A stretch of 64,000 bases of DNA from Methylococcaceae bacterium (GTDB lineage: Bacteria > Pseudomonadota > Gammaproteobacteria > Methylococcales > Methylomonadaceae), in NCBI GenBank assembly GCA_030693065.1, contig JAUYBL010000013.1:124001-188000 (forward strand), in the 5' to 3' direction. The notes under the pieces were generated by a model. It searched no databases. It was not told the origin of the DNA and saw only the letters and a program-made list of their open reading frames with translations. Shown here one piece after another: positions 1 through 9,256 of this stretch. Each line of letters starts with the position of its first letter. Position 1 is the stretch's first letter. Made by a program: the position numbers and the translations under genes.

Positions 1-1
1 G

Positions 2-559
2 CTGATTATTGGTGTAACCGGCGCGACCGGCGCGGTTTACGCAGTAAGAATGCTGCAAGTTTTACAGGCTCAGCCGGAATGGGAAACGCATTTGGTGATT
101 TCTTCTGCTGGCGTCGTTAACTTGAAACACGAAATGGACATGAAGCGCTCCGATTTGGCGGCGCTGGCAGATGTGACCCATGGCGTTAATGATATTGCCG
201 CGAGCATTTCCAGCGGCGGCTTTAAAACTGAGGGCATGATTATCGCGCCTTGTTCGATGAAAACGCTATCAGCGGTCGCGCATGGCTTTGGGGACAATTT
301 AATTTCGCGTTCTGCCGATGTGGTCTTGAAAGAACGTCGTCGTTTGGTCGTTATGCCGCGGGAAACACCTTTAAACTTGGTACATATTAAAAATATGCTC
401 AGCGTAACCGAAATGGGTGGCATTATGTTTCCGCCGATGCCAGCGTTTTACAGTAAATCCGATTCTATGATGGGCATGGTCAATGAGACCGTTGGCAGGG
501 TGTTGGATATGTTTGGCGTTAATGTGGACGGTTTGTATACGCCATGGGAAGGGTTGTAA
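2..559 (+). CDS. ubiX: UbiX flavin prenyltransferase, 5' end cut by the window
   Basis: The frame is open from base 2, before the first internal ATG at 50, so the true start lies outside the window and about 185 residues are visible. The first residues hold the nucleotide-binding glycine loop (IIGVTGATGAVYAVRML), and the C-terminal half has the family pattern RETPLNLVHIKNML followed by MFPPMPAFY. UbiX joins dimethylallyl phosphate to FMN to make prenylated FMN, the cofactor of the UbiD decarboxylase in ubiquinone synthesis. UbiX proteins are about 190-210 residues, so only a few residues are missing. The gene converges on groEL across a shared terminator. The family call is firm. Confidence 0.93.
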   Translation: MIIGVTGATGAVYAVRMLQVLQAQPEWETHLVISSAGVVNLKHEMDMKRSDLAALADVTHGVNDIAASISSGGFKTEGMIIAPCSMKTLSAVAHGFGDNLISRSADVVLKERRRLVVMPRETPLNLVHIKNMLSVTEMGGIMFPPMPAFYSKSDSMMGMVNETVGRVLDMFGVNVDGLYTPWEGL

Positions 560-570
560 AAAAAGGTGGT

Positions 571-594
571 GGGAGCGACGCCTACGTCGCTCCC
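571..594. repeat. Perfect short palindrome after ubiX
   Basis: A 9-bp perfect stem (GGGAGCGAC / GTCGCTCCC) encloses a 6-base loop GCCTAC. It follows the ubiX stop by 12 bases and lacks a T-run, so it looks like a REP-type repeat or an RNA-stabilising hairpin rather than a terminator. A stronger terminator follows at 614-651. Confidence 0.5.
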
Positions 595-613
595 AATAAG
601 AATTGTGCCCATA

Positions 614-651
614 AAAAAGCCCCGGTTGTTTTTCAACAATCGGGGCTTTTT
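614..651. terminator. Bidirectional terminator between ubiX and groEL
   Basis: A 17-bp stem with one G-T wobble (AAAAAGCCCCGGTTGTT at 614-630 against 635-651) and a TTTC loop. A-run on the left and T-run on the right make it a Rho-independent terminator on both strands, serving the convergent ubiX and groEL genes. Confidence 0.85.
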
Positions 652-683
652 GCTTAAAGCAACTTGGCTTTAAGGCTGCATGA

Positions 684-2339
<1,656 letters not shown>

Positions 2340-2382
2340 TTATTCCTTGAATAGGTTGAATGTGATTAGTGGAAAAGAAGAT

Positions 2383-2670
2383 TTAGCCAAGAACCGCAAC
2401 GATGTCATCTTCACGAAGAACAATCAGGTCTTCACCATCAACTTTAACTTCGTTACCCGCGTATTTGCCAAACAATACTTTGTCGCCAACTTTAACATCC
2501 AGTGGGCGCACTTGGCCGTTATCTAATGGCTTACCGGTACCAATTGCCACTACATTACCTTGGCTAGGTTTTTCAGCTGCAGAACCAGGTAAAACGATAC
2601 CGCCAGCACTGGTGGTTTCTTCTTCAACGCGTTTGACAATTACTCTGTCATGTAACGGACGTATACTCAT
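2383..2670 (-). CDS. groES: GroES co-chaperonin (10 kDa)
   Basis: The 95-residue protein has normal GroES length, the N-terminal [18 protein letters not shown], the mobile-loop region with [11 protein letters not shown], and the C-terminal strand with [17 protein letters not shown]. It caps the GroEL ring. A clear ribosome-binding site (TTAGGAGAAAG on the minus strand) precedes the ATG. It is first in the groES-groEL operon, 43 bases from the CIRCE operator. Confidence 0.99.
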   Translation of the reverse strand: MSIRPLHDRVIVKRVEEETTSAGGIVLPGSAAEKPSQGNVVAIGTGKPLDNGQVRPLDVKVGDKVLFGKYAGNEVKVDGEDLIVLREDDIVAVLG

Positions 2671-2712
2671 TTACTTTCTCCTAAGTTTAATATTTAAAGG
2701 TTAGACGTGTTA

Positions 2713-2739
2713 TTAGCACTCACTAGCATCGAGTGCTAA
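2713..2739 (-). promoter_or_regulatory. CIRCE operator (HrcA site) of groESL
   Basis: A perfect CIRCE element: TTAGCACTC, a 9-base spacer, then GAGTGCTAA. CIRCE is the known binding site of the heat-shock repressor HrcA and sits upstream of groE operons. It lies directly downstream of the groESL -10 element, where HrcA would block transcription until heat shock. The hrcA gene is not in the window. Confidence 0.95.
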
Positions 2740-2766
2740 TAATAAACAGCTTTTGCAGTCTGTCAA
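2739..2766 (-). promoter_or_regulatory. Sigma-70 type promoter of groESL
   Basis: On the minus strand a consensus -35 TTGACA (2766-2761) is followed after 16 bases by TATTAT (2744-2739). Transcription would start inside the CIRCE element. No clear sigma-32 consensus is seen here. Confidence 0.7.
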
Positions 2767-2810
2767 GATCTTTGGCATCATTCCGGCCCGCCACCGCTAT
2801 CACCACGCTT

Positions 2811-3557
2811 ATGAATGACAACCAGCTTTTACGCTACAGCCGACAAATCATGCTGCCTCAATGCGATATTGAGGGACAACTTAAGTTACTCGCTGCCAAG
2901 GTGCTGATCATTGGGGCCGGCGGTCTAGGCTCGCCCGCTGCGATGTACCTTGCTGCCGCGGGTGTAGGAGATATCAGCATTGCTGATCATGACATCGTCG
3001 ATCTATCAAATCTGCAAAGACAGATTGCTCATTGCAATGACGATATAGGGGTTAATAAAGCGATTTCAACCGCTCAAACGCTTAACGATCTTAATCCCGA
3101 CATTGCGGTCCATGTCATTAAGCAAAAGTTAGCCGGTGATGAGTTAGATACGGAAGTCCGTAAAGCTGACGTAGTGTTGGATTGCAGCGATAATTTTACT
3201 ACGCGATTTGCCGTCAATAGCGCCTGCGTAAAATACCAAAAGCACTTAGTCTCGGGAGCCGCGATACGTTTTGAAGGCCAGGTTTCGGTATTTACTCCCG
3301 GTATCAACGATAGTCCTTGTTATAACTGTCTATACAGCAATGATGGTGAGGAGTTACAAAATTGCGCTACTAATGGCGTGATGGCTCCAATCACCGGTAT
3401 TGTTGGTAGCGTTCAGGCATTAGAAGCTATCAAGCTAATCATTGGGACTGGAGAGTCATTGATCGGTAGATTATTGCTGCTGGATGGCCTGAGTATGGAA
3501 TGGAACACTATGAAATTCAGGAAAAATGCCAACTGCCCAACATGTGGTAGCAAATAG
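2811..3557 (+). CDS. moeB: MoeB/ThiF-family E1-like adenylyltransferase
   Basis: The 248-residue protein begins MNDNQLLRYSRQIMLPQ, the typical start of MoeB; the frame extends upstream to 2733 but that part overlaps the groESL operator and is not conserved. It has the nucleotide loop GAGGLGSP near residue 37, the DCSDNFTTRF segment with the arginine that contacts ATP, and two CxxC pairs (CYNC; CPTC at the C terminus) that bind zinc. MoeB adenylates the C-terminal glycine of MoaD in molybdopterin synthesis; ThiF does the same to ThiS. No rhodanese domain is present. MoeB is favoured on length and ending, but ThiF activity cannot be excluded. It is divergent from groESL. Confidence 0.85.
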   Translation: MNDNQLLRYSRQIMLPQCDIEGQLKLLAAKVLIIGAGGLGSPAAMYLAAAGVGDISIADHDIVDLSNLQRQIAHCNDDIGVNKAISTAQTLNDLNPDIAVHVIKQKLAGDELDTEVRKADVVLDCSDNFTTRFAVNSACVKYQKHLVSGAAIRFEGQVSVFTPGINDSPCYNCLYSNDGEELQNCATNGVMAPITGIVGSVQALEAIKLIIGTGESLIGRLLLLDGLSMEWNTMKFRKNANCPTCGSK

Positions 3558-3575
3558 CTAAAGTCCTAAAACAAA

Positions 3576-3608
3576 AAACCTCCAGAAAACGTAGTCTTCC
3601 GGAGGTTT
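3576..3608. terminator. Bidirectional terminator between moeB and a small gene
   Basis: AAACCTCC at 3576-3583 pairs with GGAGGTTT at 3601-3608, with A-rich and T-rich flanks, between two convergent genes. Confidence 0.75.
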
Positions 3609-3636
3609 ATTTTATTAAAGTGATTATGCGAACTAT

Positions 3637-3846
3637 TTATTGTTTTTTAGCAATTAACCCTTTAATAGTTTGGATAGCCTTTTCAGCCAAGTCATTAACT
3701 AATGACGGACTGTCGCCATGTGGCTCAATATCACCAAACGGCTCAGCATTATTTTGTGTGAATTTATAAATAAAATACCCTAACGGCGCGAAAGCGGCTG
3801 CAGCGACAATTAGCATAATCACAAACAATTCAATTACTCCACCCAT
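3637..3846 (-). CDS. Small single-pass membrane protein, unknown function
   Basis: A 69-residue protein with one membrane helix at about residues 5-27 (rich in V, I, A) and a polar tail with the acidic, proline-containing stretch EPFGDIEPHGDSP, then a short basic helix. I do not recognise a family. The frame is bounded by a terminator at its 3' end and an intergenic region at its 5' end, and it is convergent with moeB and divergent from pqqA. The composition is protein-like, which supports a real gene, but no ribosome-binding site is strong. Confidence 0.55.
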   Translation of the reverse strand: MGGVIELFVIMLIVAAAAFAPLGYFIYKFTQNNAEPFGDIEPHGDSPSLVNDLAEKAIQTIKGLIAKKQ

Positions 3847-3961
3847 AATACCCCCTCATGATTCACATCATTTATGTCTTATTATTTTTAAGTGAATTTT
3901 GATAATACTCTTTTCAAACTAAAAAAACATCCCTCGGATTACTGGTCAAGCGGGTCAAAAG

Positions 3962-3990
3962 TTGCGTTAGAAAAAACTTCATCGTATACT
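3962..3990 (+). promoter_or_regulatory. Sigma-70 type promoter of the pqq operon
   Basis: TTGCGT (3962-3967), a 17-base spacer and TATACT (3985-3990). The predicted start is near 3997, giving a leader of about 57 bases before pqqA. The region 3847-4053 holds no other gene. Confidence 0.65.
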
Positions 3991-4053
3991 CACAAGCGGC
4001 TTACTTGATCAAGCTGGCACATAACTCAAAAAGTACTTCTGGAGGTTTTATTT

Positions 4054-4128
4054 ATGAAATGGGAAACACCAAGCTACACTGACCTGCGTTTCGGTTTTGA
4101 AGTAACAATGTACATCTATAACCGTTAA
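4054..4128 (+). CDS. pqqA: PqqA, PQQ precursor peptide
   Basis: A 24-codon gene: MKWETPSYTDLRFGFEVTMY and then IYNR. Glu16 and Tyr20 are in the conserved E-V-T-M-Y context; PqqE joins these two side chains and both become the PQQ skeleton. The ribosome-binding site GGAGG at 4041 is strong, as expected for a peptide needed in excess. It opens the operon and is followed by a terminator-like hairpin. Confidence 0.97.
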   Translation: MKWETPSYTDLRFGFEVTMYIYNR

Positions 4129-4150
4129 TTTCTGCGGTCAAGATTAAGAA

Positions 4151-4178
4151 AAGGGGCTGTCAAAGGCCCCTTTTTTTT
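4151..4178 (+). terminator. Terminator/attenuator between pqqA and pqqB
   Basis: AAGGGGC (4151-4157) pairs with GCCCCTT (4166-4172) and runs into eight T residues. Placed between pqqA and pqqB, it should release most transcripts after pqqA and give a high ratio of peptide to enzymes, with read-through or a second promoter serving pqqB onward. Confidence 0.8.
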
Positions 4179-4234
4179 GCCGGAAAAAAAATATTCCCTT
4201 ATCATTCCGCCACCCATTCTTTCGGAATAACTAA

Positions 4235-5146
4235 ATGAAAATTAGAGTACTAGGTTCAGGCGCAGGTGGCGGCTTTCCGCAATGGAACTGTAACTGCCAT
4301 AATTGCCATCGCATACGTCACGGTGAAATGCGTGGTACAGCCCGCACTCAATCATCAATTGCTGTCAGTACCGACAATAAAAACTGGCTACTATTTAATA
4401 CCTCCCCAGATATTCGCGCGCAACTGGAAGCCTTTCCGGCCATTCAGCCTAAAGACGGCATTCGCGATACCGGCATTAAAGCCATCATGCTCATCGACAG
4501 CCAGATTGACCACACCACCGGCTTGTTAATGTTGCGTGAAGGCAAACCGCTGGATATTTACTGCACAGAGATGGTGAGACAAGATCTGACCACAGGCTTT
4601 CCGCTGTTTAACATGCTTAAAGACTATTGCACGGTCAATCATCACCCAGTGCCGGTTGATGGCAGCAGCTTTACTATTCCAGCCATCGATGATTTACGCT
4701 TTTATACTCAAGCGTTAAAAAGCAAAGCGCCGCCCTATTCGCCGCATCGCCATGACCCGCATGAAGGCGACAACATCGGCGTCATCATCGAACAAATATC
4801 CACCGGCAAAAAAGTGTTTTATTCACCCGGCCTGGGTGAAATAGAACCGCATGTCATGGCCGCCATGCAAGACGTTGATTGCTTATTGGTCGACGGCACC
4901 TTCTGGACCGATGATGAAATGGTCACTATGGGCATCAGTCAAAAACGCGCTCGTGAAATCGGCCATTTGCCGCAATCGGGCGAAGGCGGCATGATTGAAG
5001 TTCTTAACGGCGTTCCTAATGCACGCAAGATATTGATTCATATCAACAACACCAATCCAATTTTGGACGATGATTCCGAGCAGCGCAAAATACTCAATGC
5101 TGCCGGCATTGAAGTCGCTTACGACGGTTTAGAAATTGATTTGTAA
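4235..5146 (+). CDS. pqqB: PqqB, metallo-beta-lactamase-fold PQQ synthesis protein
   Basis: The 303-residue protein has the PqqB signature start [20 protein letters not shown] with the cysteine cluster CNCHNC, and the metallo-beta-lactamase-fold segment [10 protein letters not shown]. Its length matches the family. PqqB acts after peptide cross-linking; published work assigns it an iron-dependent hydroxylation of the tyrosine ring, although it was earlier proposed as a PQQ carrier. It is cytoplasmic. The next gene, pqqC, starts 10 bases after the stop. Confidence 0.97.
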   Translation: MKIRVLGSGAGGGFPQWNCNCHNCHRIRHGEMRGTARTQSSIAVSTDNKNWLLFNTSPDIRAQLEAFPAIQPKDGIRDTGIKAIMLIDSQIDHTTGLLMLREGKPLDIYCTEMVRQDLTTGFPLFNMLKDYCTVNHHPVPVDGSSFTIPAIDDLRFYTQALKSKAPPYSPHRHDPHEGDNIGVIIEQISTGKKVFYSPGLGEIEPHVMAAMQDVDCLLVDGTFWTDDEMVTMGISQKRAREIGHLPQSGEGGMIEVLNGVPNARKILIHINNTNPILDDDSEQRKILNAAGIEVAYDGLEIDL

Positions 5147-5156
5147 AGGACATCCC

Positions 5157-5888
5157 ATGAGCACACCTGATAACACCCCTTGGACTAAAGAAGAATTTGA
5201 AGCTGCATTGCGCGGCATGGAAAAGTATTACCACATTCATCATCCTTACCACACATTGATGAATGAAGGAAAACTCACCAAAGAACAAATCCAAGGCTGG
5301 GTCGCTAATCGCTTTTATTACCAGGTATGCATTCCTATCAAGGATGCCAACATTTTAGCCAACTGCCCGGATCGTGAAACTCGAGCCAAATGGATTCAGC
5401 GCATCTTAGATCACGACGGCCACCCTGGCGATCCAGGCGGTATTGAGGCTTGGATACAATTGGGCATAGCAGTCGGTTTAACACGCGAAGACATCACCTC
5501 ATTAAAGCATGTGCTGCCGGGTGTGCGTTTTGCAGTCGATGCGTACGTTAATTTTGCCCGCCGCGCAGAATGGCATGAAGCCGCCAGCTCGTCATTGACT
5601 GAACTGTTTGCACCAAAAATTCACCAACAACGCCTGGATAACTGGCCAGAACATTATCCCTGGGTCGATAAAGAAGGTTATAGCTATTTCCGTAAACGTC
5701 TGACCGAAGCTCGTCGCGATGTTGAACATGGCTTGGCGATTACCCTGGACTGGTACAAAACCCGCGAGCAACAAGATCGCATGGTGGAAATCCTTAAATT
5801 CAAACTGGATGTACTCTGGACCATGGCCGACGCGATGTATTTAGCTTACATTGTCAAGCAACCGCCTTATTTTAATATCGAGAAATAG
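5157..5888 (+). CDS. pqqC: PqqC, pyrroloquinoline-quinone synthase
   Basis: The 243-residue protein starting [19 protein letters not shown] fits PqqC, a helical bundle oxidase that closes the last ring and removes eight electrons to give PQQ. Conserved segments visible are [16 protein letters not shown], the RFYYQ motif and [14 protein letters not shown]. An in-frame ATG at 5136 lies inside pqqB; 5157 is chosen because AAGGA precedes it and the family begins here. The C terminus is complete. Confidence 0.97.
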   Translation: MSTPDNTPWTKEEFEAALRGMEKYYHIHHPYHTLMNEGKLTKEQIQGWVANRFYYQVCIPIKDANILANCPDRETRAKWIQRILDHDGHPGDPGGIEAWIQLGIAVGLTREDITSLKHVLPGVRFAVDAYVNFARRAEWHEAASSSLTELFAPKIHQQRLDNWPEHYPWVDKEGYSYFRKRLTEARRDVEHGLAITLDWYKTREQQDRMVEILKFKLDVLWTMADAMYLAYIVKQPPYFNIEK

Positions 5889-5933
5889 TGGCTGATGGCT
5901 AATCTAACAACTCAGTCGTAGATATCTGGTCAA

Positions 5934-6242
5934 ATGTTTACAATAGATTGGATAAAGCAAGCCGCTCAAAATAACAACTATCGCTATTCAAAACATGGTG
6001 ACCAAGAGCGGCAAAACGACAATTTAAGTTTGATCGAAGTGAAGCAAGCTTTGCTTAATGGTATTGTTATCGAACACTATGCTGACACTGGACGAGGAAT
6101 TAGTTGTTTGGTTGCCGGATTCACCGAAAACGGCATTCCGATACATGTAGTGTGTGGAACGATGGGAGAAACATTGGTTATCATTACCGTTTACATTCCG
6201 ATGCCACCCAAGTTTAAAAACCCTTTCGAGAGAGGTAATTGA
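5934..6242 (+). CDS. DUF4258 domain protein (putative RelE-like toxin half)
   Basis: This 102-residue protein matches the DUF4258 pattern: YRYSKHGDQERQ near the start, then an ALLNGIVIEHYADTGRGISCLV segment and a C-terminal strand LVIITVYIP ahead of a short proline-rich tail. DUF4258 is a small fold related to RelE-type toxins and is often paired with a YgiT-type zinc finger protein, as here, where the partner ATG comes one base after this stop. The pair is inserted between pqqC (45 bases upstream) and pqqD on the same strand. The toxin role is an inference from family and pairing. Confidence 0.8.
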   Translation: MFTIDWIKQAAQNNNYRYSKHGDQERQNDNLSLIEVKQALLNGIVIEHYADTGRGISCLVAGFTENGIPIHVVCGTMGETLVIITVYIPMPPKFKNPFERGN

Positions 6243-6243
6243 T

Positions 6244-6501
6244 ATGTCAGAACAATGCGTATTTTGTGGACACAAACACCTTATCGACAAAAACACACGC
6301 TACATTTACCAAAAGGATCAACAAATGCTAGTGGTCGATAACGTTCCCTGTTTGGAATGTGCATTTTGCGGAGAACAATACTTTGATGCCTTAGTTTTAC
6401 ACCAAATTGAAAACGACTACTTGGCTATTAGCCAACATCAAAAACAGCCGGCACGCACTATGCAAGTTGCAGTTGAGGAATTTTCTAATTTACTGTCATA
6501 A
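6244..6501 (+). CDS. YgiT-type zinc finger protein (putative antitoxin half)
   Basis: From the ATG at 6244 the product has 85 residues with two CxxC pairs, CVFCG near residue 5 and CAFCGE near residue 41, typical of the N-terminal zinc domain of MqsA/YgiT. The helix-turn-helix half of MqsA is absent, so it resembles the short YgiT-type family linked to DUF4258 proteins. An upstream in-frame ATG at 6154 lies within the preceding gene and is unlikely. The stop is 17 bases before pqqD. It probably binds and neutralises the DUF4258 protein; whether it binds DNA is unknown. Confidence 0.78.
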   Translation: MSEQCVFCGHKHLIDKNTRYIYQKDQQMLVVDNVPCLECAFCGEQYFDALVLHQIENDYLAISQHQKQPARTMQVAVEEFSNLLS

Positions 6502-6518
6502 CATTTAATCTACCCATA

Positions 6519-6791
6519 ATGACCATTAACCCAGACCAGCTCATCAAATTTTCCCCGATGCACCGCCTGCAATGGGAAGAAGCCCAGCAAAAAGACGTGA
6601 TTCTCTATCCTGAAGGCATGGTCGAGCTCAATCAAAGCTCGGCAGAAATCTTAAAACTGTGTGACGGCAGCCGTAAACTCGCGCAAATCGTCAGCGATCT
6701 GGAAGAGAAATTTGCCACCTCCGGGCTCACCAACGACATTACCGCTTTCTTAGAGGTCGCTTTAAAAAATGGCTGGATCCAACAACATTAA
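6519..6791 (+). CDS. pqqD: PqqD, peptide chaperone of PQQ synthesis
   Basis: The 90-residue protein has the PqqD pattern: [36 protein letters not shown] and a C-terminal winged-helix-like segment. PqqD binds PqqA and presents it to PqqE (the RiPP recognition element fold). Its 3' end overlaps pqqE by 23 bases, which points to translational coupling of the two interacting proteins. Confidence 0.96.
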   Translation: MTINPDQLIKFSPMHRLQWEEAQQKDVILYPEGMVELNQSSAEILKLCDGSRKLAQIVSDLEEKFATSGLTNDITAFLEVALKNGWIQQH

Positions 6792-7905
6792 CATCACCTC
6801 GCCGCGCTGGTTACTGGCTGAGCTCACCTACGCCTGCCCGTTACAGTGCCCTTATTGCTCGAACCCGATTGATTATGCGAATTATCAATCGGAATTAGAT
6901 ACCGAGGACTGGAAGCGCGTACTCACGCAAGCCCGCAAAATGGGCGCAGTGCAACTGGGTTTTTCCGGCGGCGAACCCTTAACGCGTATAGACTTGGCGG
7001 AATTGGTCAAACATGCCAAAGACTTGGGTTATTACTCCAACCTGATCACCTCCGGCTACGGTCTGACGGAAGAAAGAATCATCCAGCTGAAAGAAGCGGG
7101 GCTTGATCATATTCAAGTCAGTATCCAGGCCAGCACCCAGGAATTAAACGACCATATCGCCGGCACAGCGTCTTTTCAAACCAAAAAAGAAGTCGCACAT
7201 CTGGTTAAAAAACACGGCTATCCGATGGTGTTATGCGTGGTCATTCACCGCGAAAACATCCACCAAATGCCGGAAATATTGGCGATGGCTGAGGAATTGG
7301 GTGCGGATTACCTGGAATTGGCGAATACCCAATATTACGGCTGGGCGCATGCCAACCGCGATTTATTGCTGCCCACCAAAGAACAATTCGAGGAAGCCGA
7401 AGCTCTCGCCCAAGCCTTCAAAGAAAAAGTTGCCGGTAAAATGAAGATTTATTACGTCGTGCCGGATCTATATGAAGACCGCCCCAAAGCCTGTATGAAC
7501 GGCTGGGGAACCACATTCTTGACGATTGCACCGGACGGCGTTGCCCTACCTTGCCATTCCGCGCGTGACTTGCCGGGCCTGGATTGCCCGAATGTCAAAG
7601 ATTTCAGCATTGAGGAAATCTGGAATGAATCCAAAGCCTTCAATTTTTTCAGAGGCTTTGAATGGATGCAGGAGCCTTGTCGCAGCTGCGATGAAAAAGA
7701 AAAAGACTTTGGCGGCTGCCGCTGCCAAGCTTATTTGTTAACCGGCGACATGTACAGCACCGACCCGGTCTGCAGTAAGTCTCCAAGGCGTGAAGTTGTT
7801 CAAGAAGCCATTGATTCAGCAAAAGCCAGTGCCGATTCTGCCAACGAAAAACCGTTGATATTTCGTAATAGTAAGAATTCCAAAATACTGTCAAAAATCG
7901 AATAG
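6769..7905 (+). CDS. pqqE: PqqE, radical SAM enzyme cross-linking PqqA
   Basis: The 378-residue protein carries the radical SAM cluster motif at Cys23, Cys27 and Cys30 (ACPLQCPYC), the SAM glycine patch FSGGEPL, and a C-terminal SPASM region with [17 protein letters not shown] and a later VCSKSP, which bind auxiliary Fe-S clusters. It forms the C-C bond between Glu16 and Tyr20 of PqqA. It is the last pqq gene here; pqqF/pqqG-type proteases are not in the window and must be elsewhere. The last 40 residues are polar and poorly conserved. Confidence 0.97.
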   Translation: MAGSNNINITSPRWLLAELTYACPLQCPYCSNPIDYANYQSELDTEDWKRVLTQARKMGAVQLGFSGGEPLTRIDLAELVKHAKDLGYYSNLITSGYGLTEERIIQLKEAGLDHIQVSIQASTQELNDHIAGTASFQTKKEVAHLVKKHGYPMVLCVVIHRENIHQMPEILAMAEELGADYLELANTQYYGWAHANRDLLLPTKEQFEEAEALAQAFKEKVAGKMKIYYVVPDLYEDRPKACMNGWGTTFLTIAPDGVALPCHSARDLPGLDCPNVKDFSIEEIWNESKAFNFFRGFEWMQEPCRSCDEKEKDFGGCRCQAYLLTGDMYSTDPVCSKSPRREVVQEAIDSAKASADSANEKPLIFRNSKNSKILSKIE

Positions 7906-8042
7906 AGAGCTATTGCCGATAAAATTTCCTGTCGGCAGTCGGCATCACGCCTCTGAACGATAACTGGTCTTATTATAAATAATTGGGTGTCAATTTTTCG
8001 TACAACCAAGCCATCATTAATTAAAGTAAATCCATAAGAAGC

Positions 8043-8259
8043 TATGGGGAACCTCGAAAAACCCATTCCGCTCATGGTTCGACAAGCTCTCGGCAACTGC
8101 TCCTGCGTTGCCCTACCTTCTGCATGCCCGATGAAACGGGGCAGGCTCTCCTTGCAGTCGACCACGAACGGAACATATTGATTTGTAAAGTACCGTTCGC
8201 ATTTATGACCTGTGGGTACTGAGTTTATCGAAGGGCATGGTTTTTCGAGGTTCCCTATG
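8043..8259. mobile_element. MITE-like element, copy 1 (209 bp plus TATG duplication)
   Basis: The element spans 8047-8255. Its ends are inverted repeats, GGGAACCTCGAAAAACC and its complement, and it is flanked by the 4-bp direct repeat TATG (8043-8046, 8256-8259). There is no transposase frame inside. It shares most of its length with copy 2 at 8920-9152. The gap 7906-8352 after pqqE holds this element and otherwise nothing recognisable beyond a weak hairpin near 7913-7938. Confidence 0.85.
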
Positions 8260-8352
8260 GTGTTGAGGCAGGGCACCAGACGTAATTCTGATTTGTCCAT
8301 GCAATTTTTTTAAGAGTCGAGCCATTCGTTAAGAAGCTCTTGATCAAGCCTG

Positions 8353-8898
8353 TTATTTTGGCTTTCGATGCCTTTGACCGGAAAAGCCAATTTTTGCCTC
8401 GTTATGATTCTGGTCAGGCGTTGGGGGAGAGAGTATTTGCTCTGGCTGGGGCGAATAATGCGGCTTACGGTTGTTTTCGCGGTATGGTGAATTTGACCAA
8501 TACCACTGGTTAAACGCTGGTGCAGCTTCTATTGGAATGGCATTTTGACGTTGTTGTGCGGCAAGCGCTTGTTGCTCTTCAGCAATGACGGTGCGTCGTT
8601 GCAACACCAAACTTTCTTGGCGATCCGACTCGATTTTTCTTTGTTTTTCTAATTCATTGCGTGCAGCTTCTTTGATGGCTTGCTCTTCCTTCCACGCCTG
8701 TAATTTTGCTTTGGCTTCTTCAGCGCGTTGCGGATCGATTAGTTTTATTTCGACAATATTCTGGGACGCGGCGGTCTTTGGGCAGGGTGAAGCTTGATAG
8801 ATAACTTTGCCTGACGCCAGTTCGCACTTGAAGACTGCGGCATTAGCTGAGTAAGACAATGCCATCGACAGTATAAAAATGTGTTTGGTAATTCCCAT
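8353..8898 (-). CDS. DUF4124 domain protein, exported
   Basis: A 181-residue protein with a signal peptide at residues 1-20 (cleavage after SYSANA) and a DUF4124 motif directly after it (AVFKCELASGKVIYQASPCP), which holds a conserved pair of cysteines. Residues 55-110 form a charged, probably coiled-coil helix, and the tail is proline, asparagine and tyrosine rich. DUF4124 proteins are periplasmic or envelope proteins of unknown role in Proteobacteria. The gene lies between two copies of the MITE-like element, and copy 2 starts 21 bases upstream of its ATG, so its promoter must lie in or beyond that element. Confidence 0.82.
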   Translation of the reverse strand: MGITKHIFILSMALSYSANAAVFKCELASGKVIYQASPCPKTAASQNIVEIKLIDPQRAEEAKAKLQAWKEEQAIKEAARNELEKQRKIESDRQESLVLQRRTVIAEEQQALAAQQRQNAIPIEAAPAFNQWYWSNSPYRENNRKPHYSPQPEQILSPPTPDQNHNEAKIGFSGQRHRKPK

Positions 8899-8915
8899 TA
8901 TTGACTCTTTTCATT

Positions 8916-9156
8916 TAAGGGGAGCCTCGAAAAACCCACTCCGTTCATGGTTCGACAAGCTCTCGGCAACTGCTCCTTGCGTTGCTCTACCTCCTCCATC
9001 CTTGGAGTCGTACCTACTGCATGCCCCATGAAACGGGGCAGGCTCTCCATGCAGTCGACCACGAACGGAATTTATTAATTTATAAAACACCGTTCGCATT
9101 TATGCCCTGTGGGTACTGAGTTTATCGAAGTGCAGGGTTTTTCGAGGTTCCCTAAG
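8916..9156. mobile_element. MITE-like element, copy 2 (233 bp plus TAAG duplication)
   Basis: The element spans 8920-9152 with ends GGGAGCCTCGAAAAACCC and the complement of GGGAACCTCGAAAAACCC (17 of 18 match), and a 4-bp direct repeat TAAG (8916-8919, 9153-9156). It carries about 24 bases more than copy 1, in the CTACC region near 8990-9015. No transposase is encoded. Bases 9157-9256 beyond it hold nothing I can name. Confidence 0.85.
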
Positions 9157-9256
9157 GTATTGATACGTTAGTTTAAGCCAAAATTACCGGCTACCAATAC
9201 TAGCGTTACACTTTCCAGCTTAAGCGCTGGTGAATAGAGTGAGCGGATAATAATTA

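Noticed and set aside
3991-4053. Riboswitch in the pqqA leader
   Set aside because: The leader is only about 57 bases and shows no conserved structured fold that I recognise.
7800-8300. 166-codon minus-strand frame spanning the 3' end of pqqE and MITE copy 1
   Set aside because: It runs through a mobile element and the antisense of a real gene, and its sequence is not protein-like.
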